NCBI GenBank assembly: GCA_945861895.1
Contig: CAMAWF010000004.1
Span: forward strand, 34,188 to 98,187
Origin: Rhizobium sp. Q54
Lineage (GTDB): Bacteria > Pseudomonadota > Alphaproteobacteria > Rhizobiales > Xanthobacteraceae
Length of the DNA stretch: 64,000 bases
Direction of reading: 5' to 3'
The position numbers and the translations under genes were made by a program. Below, piece by piece: positions 1 to 9,302 of the stretch; positions within the stretch are counted from its first letter, which is position 1, and each line of letters starts with the position of its first letter. The notes beneath the pieces were generated by a model. That model searched no databases. It was given only the letters and a program-made list of their open reading frames with translations, and had not been told where the DNA came from.

Positions 1-786
1 GACCGGGCGCAGCAGATGCTCCGGCACCACCATCCATCCCACGCGCCAGCCGGTCATGCAGAAATATTTCGAGAATGAATTGATGATGACCGCGTTGGTG
101 GAGAATTTCGCCGCCGTCTGCGCGGCAAAGGCATAGTCGAGGCCGTGATAGATTTCGTCGGAGATCACGCGGATGCCTTGCGCTTCCGCCGCCGCGATGA
201 GACGCGCAAGCGCATCCGCGTCCATCATGGTGCCGGTGGGATTGGCCGGGCTCGCGATCACCACGCCCTTGAGCGGCGCGCGGCGATGCGCCGCCAACAA
301 CGCCTCCGCGGTGATCGTCCAGCGCGTTTGCGCCGAGGTCTCGATCAGCACCGGCTCGCAGCCGAGCGCTGTGAGGATATGGCGATAAGGCGGATAGCCG
401 GGATTGGCGAGCGCCACGCGGTCGCCGGGATCGAACAGAGAAAGAAAAGCCAGGACGAATCCAGCCGACGAGCCGGTGGTCACAACAACGCGCTCGCGCT
501 CGACGGCAAGACCGTGGCGGTCGGCGTAGTGCCGCGCGATGCGTGCGCGCAGCGAGGGAATTCCGAGCGTCTCGGTATAGCCGAGGCGGCCCTTATCGAG
601 CGCAGCGCGTGCCGCGGCAAGCGCGGTGGCGGGCGCAGGCGCCGCAGGCTGGCCTACTTCCATGTGAACGACACGGCCGCCGGCCGCCTCGATCTTTGCT
701 GCGGCCGCCATCACGTCCATCACCATGAACGGCGGCACTTCGCTGCGGCGGGAGGGCGTAAGCCAGCGTTTTGCAGCATTGAGCAT
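1..786 (-). CDS. Class I/II pyridoxal-phosphate aminotransferase, C-terminus beyond the left edge
   Basis: Partial gene reading leftwards off the window; about 262 residues are visible. The fold-type I aminotransferase signature is clear: an N-terminal SRRSEVPPFMVMDVM stretch, VVVTTGSSAGF, ANPGYPPYR, the SPANPTGT motif, SDEIYHGLDY and the PLP-lysine segment SFSKYF followed by MTGWRVGWMV. The ATG at 786 is the only in-frame ATG after the upstream stop near 894. These proteins transfer amino groups to 2-oxo acids in the cytoplasm; the substrate (aspartate, aromatic or other) cannot be read from this part. It is divergent from the M48 protease gene, with about 170 bp between the two starts. Confidence 0.9.
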   Translation of the reverse strand, partial: MLNAAKRWLTPSRRSEVPPFMVMDVMAAAAKIEAAGGRVVHMEVGQPAAPAPATALAAARAALDKGRLGYTETLGIPSLRARIARHYADRHGLAVERERVVVTTGSSAGFVLAFLSLFDPGDRVALANPGYPPYRHILTALGCEPVLIETSAQTRWTITAEALLAAHRRAPLKGVVIASPANPTGTMMDADALARLIAAAEAQGIRVISDEIYHGLDYAFAAQTAAKFSTNAVIINSFSKYFCMTGWRVGWMVVPEHLLRPV

Positions 787-900
787 GGCTTCGACCTGTT
801 TGCGATCGGGCGTCCAGGCCGCCCTGCCCCGCTGTTGCCGTATTCGCCCGGCTTTTATGCGGCGGGCGTTTCCCGCAAGAAGACGTGATGTTTACTTGCG

Positions 901-929
901 TTGACCGGTCGCGGTCGCGTCACTAGGTT
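901..929 (+). promoter_or_regulatory. Putative sigma-70 promoter of the M48 protease gene
   Basis: TTGACC (901-906), a 17-nt spacer and TAGGTT (924-929), 27 nt before the ATG at 957. The same -10 hexamer occurs at the putative nrdJ promoter. Predicted from spacing and hexamer match only. Confidence 0.5.
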
Positions 930-956
930 CTCGTCCAGCGGTTAAAAGCGGCAGGC

Positions 957-2360
957 ATGATCGACAACGGCACACCTATCAGGGCGCGGCGTCCGGCGCC
1001 AGCAGCCCGCGCGCTCGCGCTGCTCACCGCCGGCGCAATCGTGGCCGCCGGCTTCCCGGCGCAGGCCCAGCAAGGCCTGCCGCTTATCCGCGACGCCGAA
1101 ATCGAGCAGTTGCTGCGCGTCTATACCCAGCCGATCTTGCGCGCCGCCGGGCTTGCGCAGCAAAATATTCAGGTCGTCATCATCAGCGATCGTGGCTTCA
1201 ACGCCTTCGTCATGGATGGGCGGCGCATCTTCGTCAATGCCGGCGCGCTGATCGATGCGCAGTCGCCGAACGAGATCATCGGCGTGCTGGCGCACGAAAC
1301 CGGCCACATCGCCGGCGGCCACCTGTCGCGGCTGCGCGAGCAGCTTGCCGCCGCGCAAACCCAGTCGATCATCGCGTTGCTGCTTGGCGTCGGCGCCATG
1401 GTCGCCGGCGCGCGCTCGGGCGGCAACGCCCAGATCGGCACCGCCGCAATCATGGCGCCGCAGGAATCGATCCGCCGCTCGTTGCTCGCCTATCAGCGCA
1501 GCCAGGAAGAACAGGCCGATCGCGCCGGCGTGAAATTCCTCACCGCCACCGGACAATCGGCGAAGGGCATGCACGACACCTTCAAGCGGCTGAGCGACCA
1601 GATGTTGTTCACCTCGCGCTATGTCGATCCTTATGTGCAGTCGCATCCGATGCCGGCCGAGCGCGTGGCGGCGCTGGAAGGGATCGCCAAGACCAGCCCG
1701 TTCTGGGGCAAAAAGGACTCCGCCGATCTGCAATTGCGGCACGATCTGATGCGCGCGAAGCTCTCCGGCTTTCTCGAGCGCGGCGACAGCGTGGCGCGCC
1801 GCTTTCCCGCGAGCGACACCAGCCTGCCGGCGCGCTATGCCCGCGCCATCGCCACCTATCGGCATTCCGATTTGCGTCTCGCCATCGCGCAGATCGACGG
1901 CTTGATCCAGACCCAGCCGGAGAATCCCTATTTCCACGAACTCAAGGGCCAGGCGCAGCTGGAAGGCGGGCATCCGGCGGAAGCTATTGCGCCGCTGCGG
2001 CGCGCCGTGCAGCTCGCATCGCATCCCGAATTGATTCAAATCCTGCTGGCGCAGGCGCTGATCGCCACCAACAATAACAAATATGCCGAAGAGGCCGTGA
2101 CGCTGCTGCGCAATGCGCTCAACCGCGAACCGGAAGCGCCCGCCGCCTATACCCAGCTTGCGATGGCCTATGGCCGCAAAGGCGATATCGCCCAGGCCGA
2201 TCTCGCCTCCGCGCAGGCCGCATTTCTGCGCGGCGATCTCAAGACCGCGCGTCAACTCGCAGCGCGCGCGAAGACCCGGCTGCCCGTCGGATCGCCGGCC
2301 TGGGTCAAGGCCGACGATCTGGTCAACGTCAAACCGCTGGCCGGCGAGAAATCCAACTGA
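957..2360 (+). CDS. M48 family zinc metalloprotease with C-terminal TPR region (BepA-like)
   Basis: 467 residues. An N-terminal hydrophobic stretch ending near AQAQQ looks like a Sec signal peptide, so the protein is probably periplasmic. The peptidase domain carries HETGH at about residues 113-117 and the downstream EEQAD motif near 184-188, the two parts of the M48 zinc site. The C-terminal half is made of TPR-like helical pairs (PYFHELKGQAQLEGGHPAEAIAPLRRAV and what follows). Family members such as BepA act in outer-membrane protein quality control, degrading or helping to assemble stalled beta-barrel substrates. A thiol oxidoreductase follows 20 nt downstream, consistent with a shared envelope role; that link is inference. 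Confidence 0.9.
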   Translation: MIDNGTPIRARRPAPAARALALLTAGAIVAAGFPAQAQQGLPLIRDAEIEQLLRVYTQPILRAAGLAQQNIQVVIISDRGFNAFVMDGRRIFVNAGALIDAQSPNEIIGVLAHETGHIAGGHLSRLREQLAAAQTQSIIALLLGVGAMVAGARSGGNAQIGTAAIMAPQESIRRSLLAYQRSQEEQADRAGVKFLTATGQSAKGMHDTFKRLSDQMLFTSRYVDPYVQSHPMPAERVAALEGIAKTSPFWGKKDSADLQLRHDLMRAKLSGFLERGDSVARRFPASDTSLPARYARAIATYRHSDLRLAIAQIDGLIQTQPENPYFHELKGQAQLEGGHPAEAIAPLRRAVQLASHPELIQILLAQALIATNNNKYAEEAVTLLRNALNREPEAPAAYTQLAMAYGRKGDIAQADLASAQAAFLRGDLKTARQLAARAKTRLPVGSPAWVKADDLVNVKPLAGEKSN

Positions 2361-2380
2361 ACGCAAAAAGGATGCTGCCA

Positions 2381-3151
2381 ATGATTTCGAACCTGCGTCT
2401 CACCGCTGCCGCTTGCGCTTTGCTGCTGGCGGCGTTTGCGCCCAACGTGGCCGGCGCGCAGGAGTTCTCCGCGCCCCAGCGCACGGAGATTGAGCGCATC
2501 GTCAAGGATTACCTGATCAAGAATCCGGACATCCTGAAAGAAGTGATGGAAGAACTGGATAAAAAACAATCGATGGCGGAGGCCGAAAAGCACAAGACCG
2601 CGGTCAAGACCCACGCCAAAGCCTTGTTCAGTTCCCCGCACCAGGTCGTGGTCGGCAATCCGCAGGGTAACGTCACGATGGTTGAGTTTTTCGATTACAA
2701 TTGCGGCTACTGCAAGCGTGCGATGGTCGATATGATGGATCTGCTCAAGAGCGATCCCAACCTGAAGGTCGTGCTGAAGGAATTTCCGGTGCTCGGACCG
2801 GGCTCGGTCGAAGCGGCGCAGGTCGCGACCGCGGTGCGCATGCAGGACAAGACCGGCAAGAAATATCTCGAATTCCATCAGAAGCTGCTCACCGGCCGCG
2901 GCCAGGCCGACCGTGCGCGCTCGCTCGCGGTCGCCAAGGAGGTTGGGCTCGACATTGCGCGGCTGGAAAAGGACCTCACCAGCGAAGAAGTGCGCGTCTC
3001 GCTGGAGGAAAGCTTCAAGCTCGCCGAGGCGCTCGGCCTCAATGGCACGCCGAGCTATGTCATCGGCAACGAAGTGGTCATCGGCGCGGTCGGCCTTGCC
3101 GCGTTGCGGGAAAAGGTCAACACCGCGCGTTGCGGCAAACCGACCTGCTGA
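2381..3151 (+). CDS. DsbA-family thiol:disulfide oxidoreductase
   Basis: 256 residues from the ATG at 2381. This start is preferred over the ATG at 2372 because AAGGA lies 8-9 nt upstream of it. A signal peptide (ends near VAGAQ) is followed by a helical N-terminal extension and a thioredoxin-fold domain with FFDYNCGYC, giving active-site cysteines about C108 and C111. The cis-Pro loop is in LNGTPSYVIG. The layout matches the Com1/ScsC-like group of periplasmic DsbA relatives, which form or isomerise disulfides in exported proteins. It probably shares a transcript with the upstream M48 protease. A redox partner is not present nearby. Confidence 0.88.
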   Translation: MISNLRLTAAACALLLAAFAPNVAGAQEFSAPQRTEIERIVKDYLIKNPDILKEVMEELDKKQSMAEAEKHKTAVKTHAKALFSSPHQVVVGNPQGNVTMVEFFDYNCGYCKRAMVDMMDLLKSDPNLKVVLKEFPVLGPGSVEAAQVATAVRMQDKTGKKYLEFHQKLLTGRGQADRARSLAVAKEVGLDIARLEKDLTSEEVRVSLEESFKLAEALGLNGTPSYVIGNEVVIGAVGLAALREKVNTARCGKPTC

Positions 3152-3281
3152 TCCAGCACTGGCCGCGCGCTGATATTTCAGGCTGTTATTGCAGCTGGCG
3201 TTTGCGTCAGCGGGCCTTGCCGCCCGCGGTTGGGGCTTGCCGTCTGTGGAACTAAACGCAGGGGGCCGGGTTTCTTCCGTC

Positions 3282-4421
3282 ATGTATTCGATCGGTGTTG
3301 AGGAAGAATATTTCGTTTTCGACGTGAAGACGCGCCGTGCCGTCACGCGCGCGAACAAGAAGTTTTTTGCCGGCGCCAAGAAACGACTCGGCGACCGCGT
3401 GATGACGGAAATGCTGCAAATGCAGATCGAGGTGGCGACGCCGCCTTGCGACAGCATGCAGGCAGTACGCGAGCATCTTATTCATTTTCGCCAGTCGCTC
3501 GCCGAAGAAGCCCAGAAGCAAAAACTCGGCCTCGCCGCGATGGGTACGTTCCCGCTGGCGCAATGGCCGGAACAGACCGTGACACCCGGCGCGCGCTATG
3601 ACGCCATCATGGACGACCTGCAGATGGTCGGTATGCGCAACATGTTGTGCGGCATGCATGTACATGTCGCGGTCCCCGAGCCGGACACGCGCGTCGATCT
3701 GATGATGCGGCTCACCCCGTTCCTGCCGCTGCTGCTGGCGATGAGCACATCCTCGGCATTCTGGCAGGGGCATTTCACCGGCCTGCACGGCTACCGGCTC
3801 GCAGCCTATGACGAACTGCCGCGCACCGGATTGCCGGAACTGTTCCGCACCAAAGCCGACTACGACGAGTTCGTCGCCGCGCTCACCTGGGCCAAGATCA
3901 TCCCGGATGCGAGCTATATCTGGTGGGCGATCAGGCCGTCGCTGAAATATCCCACAATCGAATTGCGCATCGCCGACAGTTGCACGCGGCTGGAGGATGC
4001 GCTCGCAATCGCGGCGCTGTTCCGCTGTCTGGTGCGCGCGCTCGACCGCGACCGCGAGCTCAACGCCGGGTTCGACCGAGTCGGCCGCGCCATCACGGTG
4101 GAAAACAAATGGCACGCGCAGCGCTATGGCGTCGCCGCGACCTTTATCGATCCGTTCCGCCGCCTGCCGTGCACCGCATCGCAATGGCTCGACGAGATCA
4201 ACGACTTCATCGCCGAGGATGTCGCCGCGCTGCGCTGCCAAGGCGAAATTGCGCGCGCCGGCCAGATCGTGAGCGAGGGCACCAGCGCCGACGAACAAAT
4301 CAAAATTTACCGGAATGCGAAAGCCGCCGGGCGAAGACGGTTAACGGCGCTCAAGGAGGTCGTCGACTGGGCGGCGGCGGAGACTGTGGCGCCCGCGCGG
4401 CAAGCCAGCACTGCCGCATAA
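3282..4421 (+). CDS. Carboxylate-amine ligase, YbdK/GCS2 family
   Basis: 379 residues from the ATG at 3282, where the conserved N-terminus MYSIGVEEEYFVFD begins; the 31 upstream in-frame residues lack family similarity. The GCS2 signature GMHVHVAV and the ATP/metal-binding EEEY motif are present, and the length matches YbdK-type proteins. Members catalyse ATP-dependent amide bond formation with weak glutamate-cysteine ligase activity in vitro. The physiological substrate is generally unknown, so it should not be read as GshA. It is not obviously in an operon with its neighbours. Confidence 0.88.
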   Translation: MYSIGVEEEYFVFDVKTRRAVTRANKKFFAGAKKRLGDRVMTEMLQMQIEVATPPCDSMQAVREHLIHFRQSLAEEAQKQKLGLAAMGTFPLAQWPEQTVTPGARYDAIMDDLQMVGMRNMLCGMHVHVAVPEPDTRVDLMMRLTPFLPLLLAMSTSSAFWQGHFTGLHGYRLAAYDELPRTGLPELFRTKADYDEFVAALTWAKIIPDASYIWWAIRPSLKYPTIELRIADSCTRLEDALAIAALFRCLVRALDRDRELNAGFDRVGRAITVENKWHAQRYGVAATFIDPFRRLPCTASQWLDEINDFIAEDVAALRCQGEIARAGQIVSEGTSADEQIKIYRNAKAAGRRRLTALKEVVDWAAAETVAPARQASTAA

Positions 4422-4498
4422 ACTCTGCCGGACGCAATTGCCCATTGGGTTTGCGCCCGCCCTTCCCCTGACGCTTCGGGCCACCTATAAACGCCAGC

Positions 4499-4954
4499 AT
4501 GGCCAAGACCGTCTATGTCCTCAACGGCCCCAACCTCAATCTGCTCGGCACGCGCGAGCCCGAGAAATACGGGCGCGCGACTCTCGCCGATGTGGAAAAG
4601 CTTTGCCGCGCCACTGCCAAACGCTACGGAATCGGTATTGAGTTCCGCCAGTCCAATCTCGAGGGCGAGATCGTGAACTGGATTCAGGAAGCGCGCGCCA
4701 GGAAGGCGGCCGGGATCGTACTCAATGCCGCCGGTTACACCACGACATCGGTCGCCATTCTCGACGCGCTGCTGGCGGCGAAGCTGCCGGCGGTCGAAGT
4801 GCACATCACCAATATTCATGCGCGCGAAAGTTTCCGGCATAATTCGCTGATTTCGAAAGCCGCCAGGGCGCTCATTTGCGGCTTCGGCATCGAGGGCTAC
4901 GCCCTCGCCATCACCGGGCTTGCCGCTATGATCGGCGCCAAGGCAAAGAGCTAG
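4499..4954 (+). CDS. aroQ: Type II 3-dehydroquinate dehydratase
   Basis: 151 residues, the normal length for the small dodecameric type II enzyme. It converts 3-dehydroquinate to 3-dehydroshikimate in the shikimate pathway. Visible motifs are [14 protein letters not shown] with catalytic R19 and Y24, [16 protein letters not shown], and [18 protein letters not shown] with the substrate-binding His and Arg. It sits 20 nt upstream of accB; aroQ-accB-accC is a common order in alphaproteobacteria, so co-transcription is likely. Confidence 0.97.
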   Translation: MAKTVYVLNGPNLNLLGTREPEKYGRATLADVEKLCRATAKRYGIGIEFRQSNLEGEIVNWIQEARARKAAGIVLNAAGYTTTSVAILDALLAAKLPAVEVHITNIHARESFRHNSLISKAARALICGFGIEGYALAITGLAAMIGAKAKS

Positions 4955-4974
4955 GGTCATAAGGTCAAGCGTCA

Positions 4975-5439
4975 ATGGCAAAACCGCCGCAAAAGCCCGC
5001 ACGGCCCGAGATCGACCGCGAACTGATCCATGAACTGGCCAAGCTGCTGGACGAAACCGGCTTGACCGAAATCGAAATCGATCATGAGGGCCGGCGCGTG
5101 CGCGTCGCGCGCGCGCCGAAAACCGCGGCGCTTGTGGCCGCCGCGGCTCCCATGCCTGCCGCCGCCGCGGTGCGCGCGGCCACGCCGTTCGATCCCGCCA
5201 AACATCCGGGCGCCGTGACCTCGCCGATGGTCGGCGTCGCCTATGGCAGCCCGGAGCCCGGCGCCAAGCCCTATGTGGAGGTTGGCACGCGCATCAAGGT
5301 CGGCGATACGCTGCTCATCATCGAGGCGATGAAGACCATGAACCAGATTCCTGCCCCGCGGGCCGGAACGGTCATTCAGATTCTGTTCGAGGACGGCCAG
5401 CCGGTCGAGTTCGGCGAGCCGCTGATGATTATCGAGTGA
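4975..5439 (+). CDS. accB: Acetyl-CoA carboxylase biotin carboxyl carrier protein
   Basis: 154 residues. An N-terminal helical domain and an Ala/Pro-rich linker (about 45-70) lead into the biotinyl domain, with the biotin attachment site EAMKTMN (lysine about 120). The commoner form is EAMKLMN; the Thr substitution leaves the lysine and both methionines intact. It carries CO2 between AccC and the AccAD carboxyltransferase for fatty-acid synthesis. Followed by accC after a 66-bp gap that holds a palindromic repeat. Confidence 0.97.
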   Translation: MAKPPQKPARPEIDRELIHELAKLLDETGLTEIEIDHEGRRVRVARAPKTAALVAAAAPMPAAAAVRAATPFDPAKHPGAVTSPMVGVAYGSPEPGAKPYVEVGTRIKVGDTLLIIEAMKTMNQIPAPRAGTVIQILFEDGQPVEFGEPLMIIE

Positions 5440-5470
5440 TGCTGCCGTCGGCAAAGCGCGCTTCCTTCAC

Positions 5471-5492
5471 CTCTCCCCGCGCACGCGGAGAG
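5471..5492. repeat. GC-rich palindromic repeat between accB and accC
   Basis: CTCTCCCCGC, loop GCAC, GCGGAGAG. The right arm runs into AGGAAGAG, which is the only purine-rich stretch near the accC ATG (5506). The same palindrome family recurs at 14230-14280 and 49794-49817. In an mRNA the hairpin could occlude the accC ribosome site; that is inference. Confidence 0.7.
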
Positions 5493-5505
5493 GAAGAGCA
5501 AAAAT

Positions 5506-6858
5506 ATGTTCGATAAGATCCTGATCGCCAACCGCGGCGAGATCGCCATGCGGGTGCTGCGCGCCTGCAAGGAACTCGGCATCCCGACGGTCGCGGTGCA
5601 CTCGACCGCCGATGCCGACGCCATGCATGTGCGCTTCGCCGACGAGAGCGTGTGCATCGGCCCGCCCGCGGCCAAGGACAGCTACCTCAATATTCCCTCG
5701 GTGCTGGCGGCGTGCGAGATCACCGGCGCCGACGCGGTGCATCCGGGCTACGGCTTTCTGTCGGAGAACGCGCGTTTCGCCGAAATCCTGGGCGAGCACA
5801 ATGTGCATTTCATCGGCCCGAAACCGGAACACATCCGGCTGATGGGCGACAAGATCGAGGCCAAGCGGACGGCCGTGCGACTTGGCATTCCGGTGGTGCC
5901 GGGCTCGGAGGGCGGAATATCGAGCGACGAGGAAGCCGCGAAAATTGCGCGCGAAATCGGGTTCCCGGTTCTGGTCAAGGCCGCGGCCGGCGGCGGCGGG
6001 CGCGGCATGAAGGTCGTACAAACGCCGGAGGAGCTTTCCAACGCGCTGTCGACCGCGCGCGCGGAGGCGAAAGCCGCATTCGGCGACGATGCGGTTTATC
6101 TGGAAAAATATCTCCAGCGCCCGCGCCATATCGAAATCCAGTTGCTCGGCGACGGCAAGGGCAACGCCATTCACCTCGGCGAGCGCGACTGCTCGTTGCA
6201 GCGCCGGCACCAGAAGGTCTGGGAGGAGAGCCCCTCGCCGGCGCTCAACACCGCAGCGCGCGACGCCATCGGCGAGACGGTGGCGAAAGCGATGCGCGAA
6301 CTGGAATATCTCGGTGTCGGCACCGTCGAGTTCCTGTACGAAGACGGCAAGTTTTTCTTCATCGAGATGAATACGCGCATTCAGGTCGAGCATCCGGTGA
6401 CCGAGATGGTCACCGACATCGATCTGATTTTCGAGCAGATTCGCGTCGCCGCCGGCGCACCGCTTTCGCTCAAGCAGAGCGACGTGAAATTCCACGGCCA
6501 TGCGATCGAATGCCGCATCAATGCCGAAAACCCGGTGTCGTTCCGTCCCTCGCCCGGCCGCATCCAGCACTATCATGCGCCCGGCGGCCTTGGCGTGCGC
6601 ATGGATTCCGCGATCTACCAGGGCTACAGCATTCCGCCGTATTACGACTCGCTCGCCGCCAAGCTGATCGTGCACGGCAAGACGCGCACCGAATGCCTGA
6701 TGCGGCTCAAGCGCGCGCTCGACGAGATGGTGATGGACGGCATCGAAACCACATTGCCGCTGCACCGCGCTCTGGTGCGCGAGGCCGACATCATCGACGG
6801 CAATTACCACATCCACTGGCTGGAACAGTTCCTCGCCCGCGGCGGGATGGAGAGCTAA
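5506..6858 (+). CDS. accC: Acetyl-CoA carboxylase biotin carboxylase subunit
   Basis: 450 residues, full length for AccC. It starts with the standard [17 protein letters not shown]. The ATP-grasp domain has the glycine loop [13 protein letters not shown], the [11 protein letters not shown] segment and the metal/catalytic region [15 protein letters not shown]; the biotin-carboxylase C-terminal domain follows. It carboxylates biotin on AccB using ATP and bicarbonate. Expression presumably depends on the accB promoter, with the palindrome at 5471-5492 just before the start. Confidence 0.98.
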   Translation: MFDKILIANRGEIAMRVLRACKELGIPTVAVHSTADADAMHVRFADESVCIGPPAAKDSYLNIPSVLAACEITGADAVHPGYGFLSENARFAEILGEHNVHFIGPKPEHIRLMGDKIEAKRTAVRLGIPVVPGSEGGISSDEEAAKIAREIGFPVLVKAAAGGGGRGMKVVQTPEELSNALSTARAEAKAAFGDDAVYLEKYLQRPRHIEIQLLGDGKGNAIHLGERDCSLQRRHQKVWEESPSPALNTAARDAIGETVAKAMRELEYLGVGTVEFLYEDGKFFFIEMNTRIQVEHPVTEMVTDIDLIFEQIRVAAGAPLSLKQSDVKFHGHAIECRINAENPVSFRPSPGRIQHYHAPGGLGVRMDSAIYQGYSIPPYYDSLAAKLIVHGKTRTECLMRLKRALDEMVMDGIETTLPLHRALVREADIIDGNYHIHWLEQFLARGGMES

Positions 6859-6997
6859 GGCCGCCCTCTCCCCAATCGCATCGGCGTGATTCCTCAATTG
6901 ATCGCATTGTCGGACGGCGAACCGGATTCCACTTCGCCTGACAATGCTCTAGATTGCGGGTTCCCCGCTCGAACCGCAGCCCACCGCACCCCACCTT

Positions 6998-7678
6998 ATG
7001 GCCAGCCGCGAAAACGCCTTCGTCGAAATCACGCCAGAAGTGCTGCTCAAGGCCTATTCCTGCGGCATTTTTCCGATGGCGGAAAGCGCAGACGACCCCG
7101 CGCTGTACTGGATCGAGCCGGAACGGCGCGGCGTCATTCCGCTCGACGCCCTGCATGTGCCCGGCCGCCTCGCGCGCACCGTGCGCGCAGACCGCTATAC
7201 GGTTGCCGTCGACCGCGACTTCGAGGCGGTGATCGACAACTGCGCGAAGCCGCAGGCCGGCCGCGCCCGCACCTGGATCAATGCCCGCATCCGCACGCTC
7301 TATTGCAAGCTGTACCAGGCCGGCCATTGCCACAGCGTCGAGGCCTATGACGGCGATGTGCTGGCGGGCGGGTTATACGGCGTTTCGCTGGGGCGCGTAT
7401 TTTTCGGCGAAAGCATGTTTCACTCCGCGCGCGACGCCTCGAAAGTGGCGCTGGTGCATCTGGTCGCGCGGCTTCGGGCCGGCGGCTACAAACTGCTCGA
7501 CACGCAATTCGTCACCGCGCATCTTGCGAGCTTCGGCGCGGTCGAGGTCACGCGGCGGCAATATCACAAACTCCTGGAAGCGGCGCTTGTCGGCGAAGCC
7601 GATTTCGCGGCGCTGCCGCTCGACCGTCCGGTCACGGGTGCGCAAGCACTCGCGCTTGCGACCACGCGCGCAAGCTAG
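6998..7678 (+). CDS. aat: Leucyl/phenylalanyl-tRNA--protein transferase
   Basis: 226 residues, typical for Aat. It carries the family segments [57 protein letters not shown] and [16 protein letters not shown]. It adds Leu or Phe to N-terminal Arg/Lys, creating N-degrons that ClpS (encoded at 22078-22416 here) passes to ClpAP. Position after accBC is the usual alphaproteobacterial order. Its stop codon overlaps the end of a transposase remnant on the other strand. Confidence 0.96.
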   Translation: MASRENAFVEITPEVLLKAYSCGIFPMAESADDPALYWIEPERRGVIPLDALHVPGRLARTVRADRYTVAVDRDFEAVIDNCAKPQAGRARTWINARIRTLYCKLYQAGHCHSVEAYDGDVLAGGLYGVSLGRVFFGESMFHSARDASKVALVHLVARLRAGGYKLLDTQFVTAHLASFGAVEVTRRQYHKLLEAALVGEADFAALPLDRPVTGAQALALATTRAS

Positions 7679-7989
7679 CTGGAACTGACGCGCCGATGGT
7701 CCCCGGAGCGTTCAAGCGCATCGAGCGCATCGACGATTTTTTGCCAAACACCGGACCTATTCAATCGCCGGTAATACTGGAACACCAGCAGATGTGGCCC
7801 ATACTCTTGCGGGCAGTCACGCCACAGGCGGCCTGACGTGATGACGTGCAAAATGCCGCTGACAATGATTCGCCGGTTGACCAGCCGCGGGCCAATTCTC
7901 TCATGATCGAGCAAATGCTCGATAGCTTTCCATTGTTCGTCGGTGAGCCAAACTTTGCCCGTGGCCATAGCGTCCGGAATCCTGGCCAT
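7675..7989 (-). pseudogene. IS5-family transposase N-terminal remnant
   Basis: 104 residues resembling the first ORF of IS5-group elements (DUF4096-type region): WLTDEQWKAIEHLLDH, VNRRIIVSGILHVITSGRLWRDCPQEYGP and the following FQYYRRLNRSGVWQKI. The catalytic DDE domain is absent and the frame ends exactly where aat ends. The match stops near DALDALERSG, so the rest of the element has been deleted. Terminal inverted repeats were not identified in 7990-8228; that 240-bp stretch holds no other supportable gene. Confidence 0.75.
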
Positions 7990-8228
7990 GCCGCCGCCTC
8001 TGCGACGATTGAATTTTCAACGCCTCCACAAAACGATGATGAATAATTCCGCGATCGCACGATCGGCCGACAGTGGCCTCGGTACTTGGGCCTCGATACT
8101 TGCAAATACTACCATACAATCTTAGGTTGAGTCGTTCAAGATCGCACAGCGTGCAAGTTTTTTAATGCCGTAGATCGGCTCAACTGTGCAGAAGATGCAC
8201 TGGTTTCGATCTGCCTTTCGACCAGTCT

Positions 8229-9122
8229 TCAGCGTAGCGGCGGCGGCAGGAATGTCGGCTGCTGCTGCGCTGGCGCGTGCCGTTGCTGCTGTTGCTGCGC
8301 GCGCGCAGGTGCCCGTGCCGGCGCGGGCGTCGTCTCCGGCGGCGCTTCCGCCGTCACCGCTGGCGCGCCGCCTTTGCAATCGGTGAGCCAGACATCGTAG
8401 ATCGGATGCTCGACCGCATGCAGGCCGGGACTGGCCGCGAACATCCAGCCGGTGAAGATTCGGCGTACTTCGCCTTGCAGCGTCATCTCGTCGACTTCGA
8501 TGAAGCCGTCGGTGTTCGGCGTCACGGTCGGCGGGCGCGAGTAGCACGCGCGCGGCGTCACCTGCAGCGCCCCGAATTGCACCGTCTCGTTGATGGCGAC
8601 GTCGAAGCTAATGATGCGGCCGGTGATCTTGTCGAGACCGGAGAACACGGCTTGCGGATTGACGATCTTTTGCGCGGGCGGCTCGACCACGAGTTCGTCG
8701 CCGGGCTGCGGGCCGGTATTGGCGGGCTGCGCGGTGCCGCGCGGCTGGCGCTGGCCCGGCGGCATGCCGGGAAGCGGCGCAGCGCCGGGCGCGGCTTGTT
8801 GCGCCGGCGCGCGTGGATCGGGATCCTGCGAGCGGCGGATATTCGGCGGCGCCACCGCAGCGCCGGGCGGCGGCGGCAGCGGTTGCGACTGGATCTCACC
8901 GGCGCCGGGACGGTTCGAGGGGGGAAGATTCATCGGCGGCGGCAGCGGCTGGGCCGGCGGCAGATCGGGACGCATTTGCGTATCGAGCGGAGGACGGCTC
9001 GGCACATCGGCGGGCGGGCGCGGCGGCCGGTCGCGAAAAAGGTCGCCGAATTGCGCCAAGGCCGGCGCCGCGGCAAGCACGGCACCCGAAAACAGCAGCG
9101 CTGCGAGAAAAAGTCGGGCCAT
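8229..9122 (-). CDS. DUF2155-domain exported protein
   Basis: 297 residues from the ATG at 9122, chosen because it opens a clean signal peptide (MARLFLAALLFSGAVLAAAPALAQ, shown only to the cleavage region). A long Pro-rich linker (about 30-160) leads to the DUF2155 domain, with VFSGLDKITGRII, FGALQVTPRACYSRPP and FTGWMFAASPGLHAVEHPIYDVWLTDC. After the domain comes a low-complexity Ala/Gln tail with runs of glutamine. The function of DUF2155 is unknown. In related genomes it usually sits beside an NDUFA12-family gene downstream of aat; here a TctC-like gene separates the two. Confidence 0.88.
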   Translation of the reverse strand: MARLFLAALLFSGAVLAAAPALAQFGDLFRDRPPRPPADVPSRPPLDTQMRPDLPPAQPLPPPMNLPPSNRPGAGEIQSQPLPPPPGAAVAPPNIRRSQDPDPRAPAQQAAPGAAPLPGMPPGQRQPRGTAQPANTGPQPGDELVVEPPAQKIVNPQAVFSGLDKITGRIISFDVAINETVQFGALQVTPRACYSRPPTVTPNTDGFIEVDEMTLQGEVRRIFTGWMFAASPGLHAVEHPIYDVWLTDCKGGAPAVTAEAPPETTPAPARAPARAQQQQQRHAPAQQQPTFLPPPLR

Positions 9123-9302
9123 CAGCCGGATTTCGTCGGTCTCACGCGGCAGGCGGGTTCGCATTGCCGAGACGGCGCCCGGTTAACACGGGGAATGCGG
9201 CGGGGAAAGGGCGGCGGCCCCGTCTTGTGGGCAGGCCCGAGAACTTGCATCCTGACGGCATAAACATTCCCCTGTGCAATGGGGAGAGCGGGAGGATTCC
9301 AG

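Noticed and set aside
942..2381. Long minus-strand ORF opposite the M48 gene (479 codons)
   Set aside because: High-GC antisense shadow; Arg/Gly/Ala-rich translation with no domain. The same applies to other long antisense frames, for example at 5467-6897, 14527-15819, 24232-25830 and 29686-31194.
8270..8340. CAG/GCT-rich run as a microsatellite
   Set aside because: It encodes the Gln/Ala-rich tail of the DUF2155 protein and is not a regular repeat.
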